Shown piece by piece: positions 21,605 through 33,934 of a DNA stretch of 64,000 nucleotides (positions within the stretch are counted from its first letter, which is position 1; every line of letters begins with the position of its first letter). The notes beneath the pieces were generated by a model that did no database searches, had not been told where the DNA came from, and saw only the letters and a list, made by a program, of their open reading frames with translations. The DNA is taken from NCBI GenBank assembly GCA_011800155.1, contig CM022368.1:2418001-2482000 (forward strand), read 5' to 3'. The translations under genes were made by a program, and so were the position numbers. The stretch is from Flammulina velutipes. Taxonomy: Eukaryota > Basidiomycota > Agaricomycetes > Agaricales > Physalacriaceae.

Positions 21605-22429
21605 GATTTCGAGCAAAGCAAGCAAGAGCGGAAGATGACTCAGGACAGGAGGTCATTGATGAGGAAGCACCTTCTCCTCCGAAGAAGGCCAAGACGACGA
21701 AGAAGACAACGACGAAAGCAGTGGGTAAGAAGGTGGCTCCAGCAGCCAAACCTAAACCCAGCGTCAAGTCGACTCTGATGTCAAAGCCGGACTCGCCCAT
21801 GAAGACCAAGGGAACGAAGAGGACTCGTGAGATCAAAGATAGTGACACCGATAGCAGTAGTGGAGATGACCAGGGTAACGACAAAGACGAGGAGCCAGAA
21901 GATGACTTCGAGCCAAACGACTACGACTTTGAGCCCAATAACGATGATTTCCAACCCCGAGCCAACGGACGATTCCGAGGAAGGGTCGGAAAGTGAAGGG
22001 CCTGCAAAAAAGAAGAGGAAAACGGCAAAGGGAGCTGTAGCTGTGAAGTTGAGCAAGGCCAAGGGCAAACGAAAGGCGAAGGGGCCTATTCCTGAAGACG
22101 AACTCTGGAAGTACTCCCAAGTGCTTTGCAAAGAGTGTCTCAAGAAGAACAAGGAATGCAAGTACGCGACCCCGACAACTAAGTCCTGCGTACGCTGCCG
22201 GGTCATGAAGTTGAAGTGCGAGAAGTTGGACCCAGAGTCCGACTTGGTTAAACATCGACCTCGAGACAATACAAGGGCTCTGAAACGATGTCGACCAGCT
22301 GGTCGAACAAAACGGTAGACTTACAGATGCCGTGAACGACTTACTTAGGCATTGGGGAGATCCCAATGTCCTAACATACTACAGGTTGGCAACGGAAAAT
22401 GCTGTTGCTGGACCAAGGCGTCGTCGCTA
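21601..22429 (+). pseudogene. Lys-rich, Cys-cluster protein (C-terminal part), frameshifted
   Basis: An initial frame is rich in KK, acidic SDTDSSSGDD and NDYDFEP repeats. A second frame from about 21940 reads EGPAKKKRKTAKGAVAV, IPEDELWKYSQVLCKECLK and TPTTKSCVRCRVMKLKCEK. The cysteine pattern (C-x2-C-x6-C, then C-x2-C-x6-C) suggests a zinc-binding cluster, loosely like fungal Zn2Cys6. A third frame ends the protein with LRHWGDPNVLTYYRLATENA and a basic RRRR tail at TAG 22427-22429. It lies between inverted K copies, with no introns seen. Similar proteins are multi-copy in Agaricomycetes as far as I recall; function unknown. Confidence 0.5.
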
Positions 22430-22716
22430 GGAGAAGGGGTTTACAAGAGGTCGAAGCCTAGCTCCCTCTAACACTTGTAGTTTCGCTTTTGTCTTGATTT
22501 TCATTGCCAGGTCGGACTTTGTTGTCTTCGGACTTCTTCTCTTCGCGGACTTGTACATGTACATTACGGTATTCATACGAACATTGGACTTAGCGGCTGT
22601 AGTGCCAAATATATATATACATACGAGATACACAAAACCACAAAAATAGCGAGCGCGCTTACCTTGTAAAATTGTGTGAAACAAGATCAAGAAAAGCTTA
22701 AAAACCAACAAGCCTC

Positions 22717-23812
22717 TGCTTAAGGTCACAAGAGCTGGGTGTAGGCTAAAACCGGGGCCGAAGCCCCCCATAGAATTGCGGATCGAGAACGGCTATACAA
22801 ACAGTTGAGATAACTAACAGATAAATAGAAAGGCCATTGAATAAATAAGAAGAGGGAAGAGGAGGGTGGGAGAGCGAAAAACAGAGTGGCTATAGCACCC
22901 AATACAGGTAAGTAAATGATGCTCAAGAGCGAAGCTCTGTTGCATACCTATAGCACCCAATACAGACACAAGCAAAGTGAAGCTTTTCAAAGGTAAGAGA
23001 GGACTGTGTGGACACAGTAATAAGCATCAGTTTGCGAGGCAAACTGGTAGACATACCAGTTAACAGTGAATACTCTGTGGACAACAAAGGCAAGTTCACT
23101 GCAAACTGGGGCTGTCAGATCTAGGATCCAACAAGCAGACTCAGCACAAGTGCGGATCACAAAGGGCAGAAAGGGTGAGCACACAGCAGACCATTGACTA
23201 CATGCCTTGGAGCGTCCCCTGGCTGCCACTGCGGACGCAACTGCGCCATGTGCAAGCCAAGGGCCAAGTGCATCTATCAAGATCTAGAATGGGGCCTAGG
23301 AGCAAAAGTGGAGCAAAGGCACAATCCCGACTCGGGATTGCGTGCTGCGCAGTCGCTCTAGGCGCGCCAAGATGCGGATATGTATCCGGCTTATGAATGT
23401 GCAATGACCGAACGGATAGCTGTAGATCCGGGGCCAGGAACAGGCCGAGAAACCCGAGTGCTCAACTCTGTGAGAGCAGACTTTGCGTTGTAGCGAATGC
23501 AGGAGTGGTCGCAGCGACCAGGGAAAAGTGGTGTCGAGTAGCGCGTTAAATGACCGTTCGAATGGTATATAGCACGATGGGGTCGCCGGCGAGCAAGATA
23601 GTGAAAATAGCGAAAACATCGAAAGTGCTCAACTTTTTGAGAGCAGACTTTGCTTGTTTGCAGGACAGCGTGTGAAGCTAAGGCCGCGGACCAAGTGGTA
23701 TAAGGCAGGAGGCATAGTGAAGGAGGTAGGAGTGCGGTTACGGAACCGTGAGTCCAGGCAGAGGCCTCTGAAAAGCCTCCTTACCCTCGGAACCCACCTT
23801 TACTTCGACTTA
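22717..23812 (-). repeat. Hairpin-dense repeat K, inverted copy K2
   Basis: The reverse complement matches K1a almost throughout, from the TCGAAGTAAAGGTGGG end at about 23812 to the CTTAAGCAGAGGC word at about 22717. K1a and K2 thus form inverted repeats about 1.1 kb long enclosing 20.1-22.7 kb. The same hairpins are conserved, including GGGGC-TTCG-GCCCC near 22757 on the minus strand. Bases 22430-22716 hold no recognised gene. Confidence 0.8.
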
Positions 23813-23832
23813 ACCTTTAAACCCTACCTCCA

Positions 23833-24301
23833 ATGGCTTCTAGCCCAAGGGTAGTAGTACCTCGACCAGTTCGAGTTCCTATGCAGATGCCGCCCATGGC
23901 AATGGTGAAGCCTGCTAGGGCTCCGATGGCTAAGCCAGCCCAAGGCTCTAAGCAGATGCCCTCTCCCTATTGCGATGCCTTCGAGGGAAGAAATCGAGGG
24001 CTTGGGCAATCAAAAGTTGTCAAAGCTATCGACGATGGCCGCCCCAGCTGCAACTCCAGTAGAAGATCTGGAGGTGGCTTTTGTGCAATATTTGGTCAAG
24101 TAGCTGGATTATTCGGAATTAGAGAACAAATGGGAACCCAGTTCAGCGTTGACAAACGAGAAATAGAGGACTTCCATCACTGGTACCCCAAAGTGTCCTC
24201 GAAACCCTGCCCCAAGATTCGTAACCTCGGTATTACAGTTCAAGACATCTGGTCCAGTACTTCTGCGCTCCGGGCGCAAGCGCAGCCTAAAGAGGGGGTA
24301 T
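23833..24301 (+). pseudogene. Ty3/Gypsy chromodomain fragment and polypurine tract
   Basis: One frame gives ATPVEDLEVAFVQYLVK, then TAG at 24101-24103 where chromodomains have Trp, then LDYSELENKWEPSSALTNE. This is a recognisable chromodomain (YLVKW-x-Y...WEP). A separate frame from 23833 is Met/Pro-rich and may be out-of-frame linker. The purine run AAGAGGGGGTAT at 24290-24301 and TGTCACAAAG at 24302 look like the polypurine tract and 3' LTR start. Confidence 0.65.
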
Positions 24302-25450
24302 TGTCACAAAGTGTATTAATTTTGCTTCCCCCACCCTGGCCGTCGGGTGGCCCTTCTTTGTGATACATCACGATTAGTCAGACATGATAAGCCCTTATTG
24401 CAACACATATGACACATGAATTCCTCTCCGCCAGGTGCACTACAACCTTCCACTATTACAAGTCAGACGTTCCGGTCCAGGTCAGTATAGTCAGAGTCCA
24501 TACATACTGTCTGATCGCAACTTGGGTGATTGTTTGGTTCATGCCAGACTCTGTTCTTGGCACTAGGAGAAACTCTTCTACACCCACCTCGCTTGGCACA
24601 TGCCTGCCGACCATACCTCTACAACCAAGCCAGATCTTACTCCTCGGGCTACACGCCTGAGACTCAAGAAAACCAGTTCCCCTTGTGCGTTAACAGTTGA
24701 CGAAGTCAACTTCAGCTTACTGCCTCCCGATCTCAAAATCTGTTGTCGCCATTACCCGCGTGAGCTCCGCCCATGCACTGATGAGCCGGCACTATTACGC
24801 ACTTCTCAGCCGACACGGACTCCCCTCTGTTACCTCCCGGTGCTGAAGTTTATCAAAGCGCAGCTTGGATCCTCAACCCCAGTGATGAGTAGCAAGAACT
24901 CTTCTTTGACGACGACGATCACTGGTTCATCTGAGACAATAACAACGTCCCTATCTATCCCACTTCACAGAAGCTCAAAGACACCTTGATCGATACCATG
25001 ATCCCCAAGAACCTGAGTCCATTCAGACTCAAGAACCAGCTCCTGCATCCCCCAGCTTCCCCATTCAACAGTCCTGGGCACGTGCAGATGCAAGGGAGAA
25101 ACTGTGTGTGCTGGAGGATACACATAATACTGGAGCCCACAATATAGGTCTCCTCTGCTGGTCGCAACGTTGCGCCACTTGGGACAACATTCCTTCCTCT
25201 TCGTCACCTCCATTTGATGTCAATGTCAACGTTGCTCATTCATCCGCATCCTTGACGTCCTTCAATGTTGATGTGAGCGTCAACGTCCGTGACTGGACTC
25301 TCCTTCCCTCTGTCGAGAGATACCAGGTGATGCAGCCTGTATATCCCTTGCCCTCCCTCAGCAGTACCACAGCAAGCCACAGCAGCCTTGATCTTTGCTG
25401 CCAACTTGTCCACACTCACTTTCATTACTGCCCCAACAGAGTGTGAATAG
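24302..25450 (+). repeat. Probable 3' LTR start and decayed downstream sequence
   Basis: TG at 24302 follows the polypurine tract of the Gypsy fragment. I cannot locate the CA end of the LTR or a second copy, so its length is unknown. Frames at 24600-24989 and 25108-25446 show Ser/Thr/Pro-rich composition without motifs. Confidence 0.35.
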
Positions 25451-25533
25451 TGAACAAAGGCAAGTCTTATTAAATGTATAAATAAAACTAACGAAGGTAC
25501 AGGATATATCTATTCAAATGGTCCCAGTCAATG

Positions 25534-26094
25534 TCAATCTCCAGCTCGCAGGTCCATAGGGGTATACCAGGTCATTGTTACGCACAATAACCATGGGGAC
25601 AAGCCTACTGGACAAAACAAATGTAGGGAAGTGCAGAGGGTCGTGGACCTGCTCGACAAGATGAGGACATATTCCTGTCCAGAACGTTGAATATTTGCTA
25701 GAGTAAATCCCCAGGCTCCTTGGATTCCATCAGGCGAGGCAAGCATCCTATGCATTCTCAATAGAAACTCAGTAAGTGTTGACATTGCTCAGGTTTCCCA
25801 AGTATGTCCATTGGAGTTTCTGCTATAGATGCCACTATTTGGAGATCCTCAACATGAGCGAGGAGCAGTGATCCTGTGAGAGAAATGCAAGTACAAGGCT
25901 ATGCTGGCAGATTTGGTTTGATTGATATACCCAATAGCTTTTTCGTAATGGCTAGCTTCTTCCAAAGTCATGTACCTGACCTCCTCTTTACTTGGAAGCA
26001 CCTGCTGTTTGAAAGTAAGAGCATATGAAGTGCTCGTCGACCTATCTCGACCTAGACATCCAGACTCTTGGACGAAGTGCAGCAACAATGACAT
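25534..26094 (-). pseudogene. Decayed coding relic, minus strand
   Basis: A frame with VRYMTLEEASHYEKAIGYI and, further on, SLLLAHVEDLQIVASIAE and LGKPEQCQHLL keeps coding-like composition, then breaks with several stops. No domain is recognised. It could be part of a retroelement protein or a host gene. Confidence 0.35.
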
Positions 26095-27965
26095 TCCTAC
26101 GTGAATGCAGTATCAAACCCGCGGATGGTTGATCCCCAAGTCAAATGCCAGCATACATGCCATCCATGAATGTTCCTCATCCTCTGACTCCATCCAAAGA
26201 CAGTGGGCTTGATCCTTTAGCGTCTTGTTCCTTTCTTCGTCTTTCGGGTCCAACTTTGCGTGGTAATGTAGTATTTGAAATTGACCTATTACTTCTACTT
26301 CTGCTGTCTGACAGTATATAAGACCCTTTTCCCTCTTTCTAGCCTACTCTCCCTCATAGTTTCCCCTGCCCTATCACTTTCCGCTCCTGCATCTACAACC
26401 CCTTCAACACGATAACAAATGTTTGTTCAAAACATTAGCTGGCGAAATACTTGAAGCATCACAGGATTAATCTCCAACATATCGCAGATTCTCAATTCCA
26501 TTAGGAGAAGGATCATCACTAAGAGGAAAAGGAATTTCTTGAGCAGTGTTAGATGGGGAAAGTACTCATATGTTCCGCAATACAAATAGATTAAAATTTT
26601 ATGAGCTTCATCGATAAGAATGGCTAGGATGTGTTTGGCAGCACAATAAAGGTATAGTCAAAAGCCCTGGAAATTGAAGAGATGTGCAGATATGACGATC
26701 ATCAAACATTCAGAATCGATGGCTATTTCATACTTTTCGGCCTAGTTGACTGCATTGACCCTGTTGGCAAGAACTCGATCACACAGATCGCTAGTCATCA
26801 CCAAAAGAGGTGTAATGAGGATCAGAATGTGTCCAGCACAGAGACGAGCTGCTGCAATAAGGTATCATGACACTTTATGCGACATATACAACTTGAAAAA
26901 AACCAACATATCCAATATGCAACTGCACTCATCTGGACTTGAACCTAAGACCTTTGCAGGTTGGAGCAGTCAAGCTTACCATTGAACCATTGAGGCTGAA
27001 ATATATAGGATTTGTGAGCAACATATGAACTTGCAAAAATACCACAAAGGAATACTATATCTGGAGCTATTCATTCTGCATACACTTCACCCGCTTGCAT
27101 ACAATTGGCCCTCCTGCATTCCAATCACTGCCTACAATTCGCCTGCTTGTATAACATTCATCCACCAGATCTTATCTGCTCATGTGTTCTGTTCTATTCT
27201 GTCCATTTCAACTGGCATACTAATTTGACTAGACATGGAAACCACCCCATCCAACTGGCTGCATCTTCCAGAGCCATTCACTGATGGGCTTGTAGGCGCA
27301 AAAATTGGAGAGCTCGTCACAAGATCTCAACACCCAATGCACAAGTCATCTATCGTCTCCTTGACCATCCTGCATCTGTGAGACTCAATGATGATTTTCG
27401 ATTCGGTCTTCATGACCCCATGATCCATCCCCAGCTATTTCATCTGTCTTCTGCCCATCTTGCTGTCATGACCGCCCCTATGCAAAGTGGCCTTGACCAA
27501 CTCCTTTTTCTCCTACTGTTCCCGACCGATTGGACACCTTCCTGCTGTCAAGGACGGAGTCCGGCGTGAACCAAACAACCACCCAAGTCGCGATCGGACG
27601 GAGAGCGATAAGATGAAAGCAGAGAATGGAACATAGATTGAGATATGAGAGAGCCTAGCTCGATACAGTGCTGGGATATTCGAACAGTGTAGAGACGAAG
27701 AGGACAAACTAAGGAAATATCTAGAAAGGCCGTGTATATAAATATAAAGTCCGTGGCTGCTACGATGAGCCATGATGATGTGATGATGGGTGAGGCAATG
27801 GTGCAACGATTGCATCATTGCATAACTTTTTACAGTTTGTAAAAAGTTACAGGAGCATGTGATTTCTGGTTAGGGTTACCATATCCGGACCGGTAAACAC
27901 GTGATGATGGAAGAGCGTGGCGAGCTCTCGGGGATGTCGGGGAGCGTAAGGGAGGGAGCAAAATA
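26095..27965. other. Decayed intergenic segment
   Basis: No convincing gene. Contents seen: a tRNA-like module at about 26933-26990, a 63-codon open frame around 27378-27569 (LNDDFRFGLHDPMIHPQLF) that may be a gene fragment, and a short palindromic AACTTTTTACAGTTTG...GTTAC region near 27820-27850. The remainder is AT-rich and unclassified. Confidence 0.4.
26933..26990 (-). other. tRNA-like A/B box module
   Basis: On the minus strand TGGTTCAATGGTAAGCTTG (A-box-like) is followed by GGTTCAAGTCC (B box, 26935-26945) at tRNA spacing. There is no closed acceptor stem, so it is a SINE-like relic and not a functional tRNA. Confidence 0.5.
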
Positions 27966-28028
27966 GAGGCGATTCGTGACACCTGCCAGGATCAAGCCAT
28001 TACAGGGCTCAGGACGTTGAACGGTGAC

Positions 28029-29147
28029 TAGGGAACAGCACGGGTGAGACCGCGGGTGTCTGACCTCAACCCGTTACCTGACCCGTCAAAAACCCGACCC
28101 GGCCAGACGGGTATAGGTTTGCTGCAGGTGTGGCGCAACCCGCGGGTTGACCCGTACCCGGACGGTGAAAATACCGGCCCAGGTGTCCCACAATGTGAAA
28201 TATGCTTGAGCAAGGATTGAACCAAGCTTTGGCATATTGACCACATTGTGGAAAGAGCTCTAACCACTGAGCCATTAGGTCTTAGAATACATTGTTACCA
28301 GGATTGCTAAACCTGGTCCTCCATCCTTCCTTTCACATCATCTCTGCTTTAAATCTTCACTCTCTATCATTTACCCATACCCTGGACAATAATGCTTTCT
28401 AGATATCACTCAAAAGATGCAATTATAGGAGCCTGTTTGAAGGAAAATTTAGCCTGATGCTGCAACTTAATCATCTTGGTATGTGTTCCTACTCTTACTT
28501 CTGTATTAAAGCACCATTCTAGATGATTATGGGTGGCCTGTGAGTGAGGGTAATAGACTTGCAGTAAGACTGTAGGGACTGTAGGGAAAGGTATGATTTT
28601 ATTGCCTTTTGGACACTGATCACTCTAGATCAATACAATCTCGCACTGCAGATAGTCCAACCCATATACCTCCAGAATCGTCTCATCGAGGCGCTTCCAT
28701 CGCGCTATTCAGATCCTGAATCGGTCCAGATTTGACCAAGTTGCGCCACATATGATATTTCTATCCATTTCCTTTGTAGCACCACCAATATTCATCTAAA
28801 CCCCTTCGACCTATATACTTCCGGAATCGTCTCATTTATGCCAATCGAACGTGCCCACTCGCTTATCAATCGCATCGACGCAGCCAACAATATATAGCAT
28901 TCTTTGCTTTTTAGCCTTTAATACACATCCCTTTCACTTCCTACTGCCCCCAAATCAATGTTATAGCAATATATAGGTATAAAATACAATTATGAACATA
29001 CTCCAATGTCGCAGGATGACTGAAAGTATATGGGTGTCTGCAGACCCGCGGGTTGAGTCCCGGGTCTGAGACTGGACCCATGACCCAACCCAAACCCGGA
29101 CCCGTGCCTCACGGGTACGGGTTACCTGGGACCCGTGCAGGTCACTA
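28029..29147 (+). mobile_element. hAT-type MITE, family M, inside gene P
   Basis: A 1,119-bp element bounded by TAGGGAACAGCACGGGT and ACCCGTGCAGGTCACTA, with perfect 8-bp TSD ACGGTGAC (28021-28028 and 29148-29155). The subterminal blocks are rich in ACCCGCGGGT and GACCCG words. The interior is AT-rich, with a minus-strand tRNA-like module at about 28210-28276. No transposase is encoded. Confidence 0.88.
28210..28276 (-). other. tRNA-like A/B box module in element M
   Basis: On the minus strand TGGCTCAGTGGTTAGAGCTC matches an A box and GGTTCAATCC (28214-28223) matches a B box at tRNA spacing. This is the clearest internal Pol III promoter in the window, yet it lies inside a TIR element. Confidence 0.6.
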
Positions 29148-29939
29148 ACGGTGACACTTCTGATATGCTTATCGAGCACGGAAAAGCCCTCCTACGCAGG
29201 TTGAAGATAGCAATGGCAGACACAGTAGCAAATCCCGATAGAGCTGTCAAGCTCCGCTACCTCGAGAACGAAAAGTTCCAACACAAGATTTGGTACCTCA
29301 GGGCCTTCCATTGTCTTCTTCACAGTCCCGCATCCTTTGAGCTATGACATTTGCGTTGGATCAGCGTCCAGCGATTAAATCTCAACATCCAGGCGTATTT
29401 CAACTATGTTTCCATCTTTCGTTCCCGCTTCACATCTCTTCCTTCCAAACCCTTTCCTGTCGACGTGTCTTGCTCGGGATGCATCACAAAAAGTTTTACC
29501 TGGAATTTTTTCATTGCAGAATCCCAGTCTGGTATGTCTACAGTGCCAGTGCCCTACGTCCAGAACGATTCCAACACTTTCTTCCCCAATCTGCGGTACA
29601 AGCCCTGTTACAAGCCACACAGATCCCTGTGCGCTCTATCCAGATGGGGAATAGCGCAGACACTGGCCTCTTTTCCCTAACTCCTGCCCCCAGCTCAGCT
29701 GTCATCTGGACAGGAGACGCAGATGATCCCTCACGTTTTGCTATCATGTCCAGAATTTTGCAAGGGGACACTTAACCCACTGCTGATTGTGCGACGGCTA
29801 CGAACCCACCTCTTCCTTCTGTGTCGTCGTCATCTTGTTCCACTGCAGTTCCGCCTGCCCTATCATTCTTCTTTGTTCTGTCGTCATCTTCTGTCATGCG
29901 TATCGGCCGTTTGTCAAATTCTAAGCGCCCCCATTCACC

Positions 29940-30294
29940 TAGAGACCTCAACGAGTTACCCGCGGGTGCACCCCCGGATCCCTGCATGGGTACCCATGGT
30001 CTCCGGCCACTGCCCCTGCACCCTTGGCTGGACCCTCCACTTTTGACCCGCGGATCCGGAGGATCCGGGTTTTTTGAGACTCGACCCACGGGTACTCATG
30101 AAAATACACTTATATAGGCTTAATTAGGCAAGGATCCATGAGTACCCATGCATTTTCCATAATTTCTGTCCCCACACCCTTGCCGGACCCGGACCCTTTG
30201 ACCCGCGGATCCAACGGGTCCGAGTCCGGGGATCCCGGGCCGACGGATCTACCCATGGGTACCCATCTGGACTCGGACCTCCATGAGGTCTCTA
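29940..30294 (+). mobile_element. hAT-type MITE, family C, copy C1, inside gene P
   Basis: A 355-bp element starting TAGAGACCTCAACGAG and ending CATGAGGTCTCTA, with perfect 8-bp TSD CATTCACC (29932-29939 and 30295-30302). It is dense in GGATCC, GGGTACCC and CCCGCGG words. Two other C copies are at 32135-33218 and 51166-51416. Confidence 0.92.
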
Positions 30295-30812
30295 CATTCA
30301 CCCGATACCAATGTCTCCACTGGTCCACCGGCCAAGAAAGCAAAGCAAGATAAAACCTGGAAGAAACCCTCCCGGCCCTTCCCCAAGGAGATAGAGCCCT
30401 CACGCAGCCGCTGGGAAGATGTCCAAAGTCCCATAATGCCTGCAGGTATTGACTGGTGGATACAAGTCCTGGCGGAAGAAAAAGTCGCTCTGAAGGCTGA
30501 CGATCATGATTCATTTGTCTTTCCTGGCATTAGGAAGGAAGATACCTTCTACGCTGCCCCCTACGGCTTCATTTTCGCAGTCATGAAGAATACCAATACT
30601 TAGGCTGGGTCTCTCCTGAATTATACACATCTTCAACCTTTGATCCATTACTGGCTGCAGTCTGTAAATGACCCCAAAACCAGTGTCAAGAGTTTTCATG
30701 CTCAAACTTGGCGCAAGATCCTTGGCATTGGTGTTCTGGGTGCTGGCAAGTTGACAACTCGAGCGGCAGAGGGTCGTACTGCTACTCTTGAGGAGTTGGA
30801 GAATGCTATGGC

Positions 30813-31695
30813 TAGAGCTTAAAAGTCCGGTCCGGTCCGGTCTTTTTATCTTAAAATTTGAGAACCGCAGACCGGCCGGTCCTCAGATTTTCTCAGATTT
30901 CAAGGACCGCAGACCGGGACCGGTCCTAAATCAGGACCGCTAGGACCGCAGTCCGGTTATAGTAGTTAGACCGGTCAGACCGTTCAACGGTCCGAACTGC
31001 AGTTAAACCAGTCAAACTGGTGGATTTTTGTCAAAAGACTCGTGTCTTTGCGAGTTTTTTGATTTTATTAAGTTTATATCAACATATATCACTAATCTTC
31101 TTGATAAAAGATCATTCTAATAATTAATTGCATGTTTTGAAAATAGTTGAGTGAAGCGTGGGAACACAGAACTGGACCAACATCTTCCCACGGTAGGCCG
31201 TACTAGTATAATACTCATCTAGTAATTCAATAAGAACCAGTCTTCTATTATATATTTCACTATCTTGTCTATACCAGATGCATCTAGAACAGTATATGTA
31301 TGCTAGAAAATTGTCAAATGTAAGAAATCTATTGATCAGCACATGTTACACTACTAGGTAGTAGCTTTTGATATAGTAGTACTGCATAAACTCTTTTGTA
31401 ATATGTTCTATATATCTATTATAGCTTTCTATTTCCATCATAATCTCACTTAGGACCCAAAGCCCCAGCTTCTAGAGCATGAGTATTGATCCTGTATCAT
31501 ATACTCTTCTGAACTGGTTCAGGACCGGTCCTAGCAGTCTTTTACCGGTCCTGTAAAATTCTCTCTTTTCCCAGGCACGGACCGTGACTGGTTCGAACCG
31601 GTACCCAGTCCTTATACGGTCCGGTCTTTTCTGGGTCCGGTCCAGTCCAGTTCACCGGTCATTGGCAGTCCTGTGAACCGGACCTTGAAGCTCTA
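30813..31695 (-). mobile_element. hAT-type MITE, family B, copy B2, inside gene P
   Basis: An 883-bp element in reverse orientation to B1, with perfect 8-bp TSD GCTATGGC (30805-30812 and 31696-31703). It is nearly identical to B1 along its length, including the ACTCG-loop-CGAGT hairpin word at about 31035-31055. Confidence 0.92.
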
Positions 31696-32134
31696 GCTAT
31701 GGCTAAGCAGCCAGAGGTAAGTTTTCCCTGGTAACAATACTGGCACTGCAGCTAAAACTCAATATTTAGATAATGCTAGACATCTCCAAAATATGAAGTA
31801 TAGAGGCGCAATGGTGCGATGGTAGCATCCTCACAGATGATGGCGCACTTCCACCAATGAGGATCTGTCGGGAAATGCTGTGAGAGATGTACGAGCTCAA
31901 CTTCCGCTCTGAGCTGGTACACCTCAATTCCTATGTGTTTGATTGGGAGCGCGAGAAGAAGAAAAGTGAGAGCGACCATGTATCACCATCCGAAAGATGT
32001 CTTGTTGTTCTCAGCATGATACCGTCGTTTGATAGCAGCCCTGTTTCGGACTACGAAGACTTCAAATCTCGCGGTTTTGCTGGACATAATTCCATAGAAT
32101 GCCATATCACACTATGTGGGCTGGTTGCTGTCAT

Positions 32135-33218
32135 TAGAGACCTCATGGAGGTCTGAGTCCAGATGGGTAGATCTGTCGGCCCGGGATCCCCGGACTCAGA
32201 CCTGTTGGATCTGTGGGTCAAAGGGTCCGGGTCTGGCAAGGGTGCGGGGACAGAATTTATGGGCAAGGCATGGGTACCCACCACGGGTACCCATGGATCC
32301 TTGCCTAATTAAGCCTATATAAGCCTATTTTCATGGGTACCCGTGGGTCGAGTCTCAAAAAAACCCGGATCCTCCGGATCCACGGGTCAAAAGTGGAGGG
32401 TCCGGCCAAGGGTGCAGGGGCAGAGGCTGGTGACCATGGGTACCCATGCAGGGATCTGGAGGTGCACCCACGGGTAACTCATTGAGGTCTAGGGCTTTAA
32501 GGTCCGGTCTCGGTCCGGTCTTTTTCATTTTTTTTCAAGGACCGCCAACTGGGGCAGTCCTTCATTTTCTTCTTTTTGGAAGGACCATCAACCGGGACCG
32601 GTCTTTTAATTAGACCGTCATGACTGCAGTCCAGTCTTTCCAGTCCGACCGGTTGAACCGGGGGCCGGTCCGGACTGCGGTCCAACTGGTCCAACTGTTG
32701 CACAGCGCATCCCAAGGTCGAGTCGCGTGCACAAAAATGTGCATCTAGTAAGGATTGAACTCAAGACCTCACCTATTACAGGTGAAATTGAGGTGTTCTA
32801 ACTACTAGACCACAGTGTCTTATTATATATAGTAACTTTATGCAATATACTATGTCATCGTCAAAATTTCAACTCATAATTATGTATTCAAGTGTTCATT
32901 TGAGAGGGTAAACATTGTAATTATTCAATTCAACTTGATATATGAGCTGAAATATATGTTTTTGTACTCTAAACTAGCTACAATATGTCCGAACACCCTT
33001 TGGTAGTCCGTTTTACTATGGACCGGTCCACGACTGGTCGCATCGGTCTTTTGGCAATCCTAAATATTCTCATCCAACCTCAGGACTGCCAACTGGGACC
33101 AGTCTTTTTTCCGACCGGTCTTTTTCTCTTGGCAGTCTTTTTGCGGTCCGGTCCGGTCCAGTTGGCAGTCGTTTGACAGTCCATAGGACCGGACCTTAAA
33201 GGCCTATTGAGGTCTCTA
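32135..33218 (-). mobile_element. hAT-type MITE, family C, copy C3, carrying nested A3
   Basis: The outer ends TAGAGACCTCATGGAGG and TTGAGGTCTCTA are flanked by perfect TSD GCTGTCAT (32127-32134 and 33219-33226). Removing A3 and one TSD copy leaves about 359 bp, matching C1 (355 bp). Confidence 0.9.
32490..33206 (-). mobile_element. hAT-type MITE, family A, copy A3, nested in C3
   Basis: A 717-bp element with perfect 8-bp TSD TTGAGGTC (32482-32489 and 33207-33214). It is reversed relative to A1 and has a tRNA-like module at about 32752-32813 (minus strand). Confidence 0.93.
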
Positions 33219-33934
33219 GCTGTCATGCGAGGGTGGACTGGAGAGGGTGTTTTACCAAAGGACATCAACGACCGAGCTAGAGTGTTGACGCAGCTCGCTA
33301 CCACATTTCCTGACAAAATCGAAACATTTGGGAAATTTATTGGTCGACACTACATACGCACCTTCTACAAAATATTCGCCCGCCCTCCTACACTTCCTCG
33401 TCAACTGGTTCCCCAAGTTTAGTAGAGTTATTATACCCGGACATCTTGTAGATTTACTGCATCGTCTTGCTAATTCTTTACATACTGTTATTTTGTACAT
33501 ATACTCCACCAGTGCCCGGACACTATTCTGATATACAGTACGCGCTATTACCATCACATCTAATAGTAGTACTTGTTTCTTGCCAGCTCTAATCATGTGG
33601 CTACATGTTCGCGTTGTCAGTTGTTTGGCGTCACTCATCATTTTCTATTTACCACCACCATCATCACTTACTTCCTCTTATCCTCTCGTCATCGCTGTTA
33701 TTGTGAAGCCAACTGTCCAGGCCCTGCACCAGACATTTGTTTGCATCATCGTCATTGCTGGCCTCGTGCTCGCAGTATATGTGTTGTCTTTTCACCGGGC
33801 CCCGTGCTAGTGATTCTGCTTCCACACCAAATTCAATGCACCCAAACATGTCTTTCACCTCAAAACGCGTGGACTCAAATGCTTCTATGTCTCTGAAGGT
33901 GAGATTCTTTATTCTACTTTTTCTTTGCACAACA

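Larger units (their letters stand above)
27966..33422 (+). pseudogene. Hypothetical gene split by four hAT-type insertions (gene P)
   Basis: Skipping each insertion and one TSD copy restores continuous frame. AIRDTCQDQAITGLRTLNGD joins TSDMLIEHGKALLRRLKIAM across M. RLSNSKRPHSP joins DTNVSTGPPAKKAKQDK across C1. TATLEELENAMA joins KQPE and a GTAAGT donor across B2. HITLCGLVAV joins MRGWTGEGVLPKDINDRAR across C3, ending at TAG 33420-33422. The C-terminal exon contains ATTFPDKIETFGKFIGRHY. Additional stops (for example TAG at 30601) and uncertain introns between 29347 and 29900 show decay beyond the insertions. No known domain is recognised. Confidence 0.55.

Noticed and set aside
33252..33641. 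129-codon minus-strand frame
   Set aside because: Overlaps the last exon of gene P, whose plus-strand frame continues correctly across the C3 insertion site.
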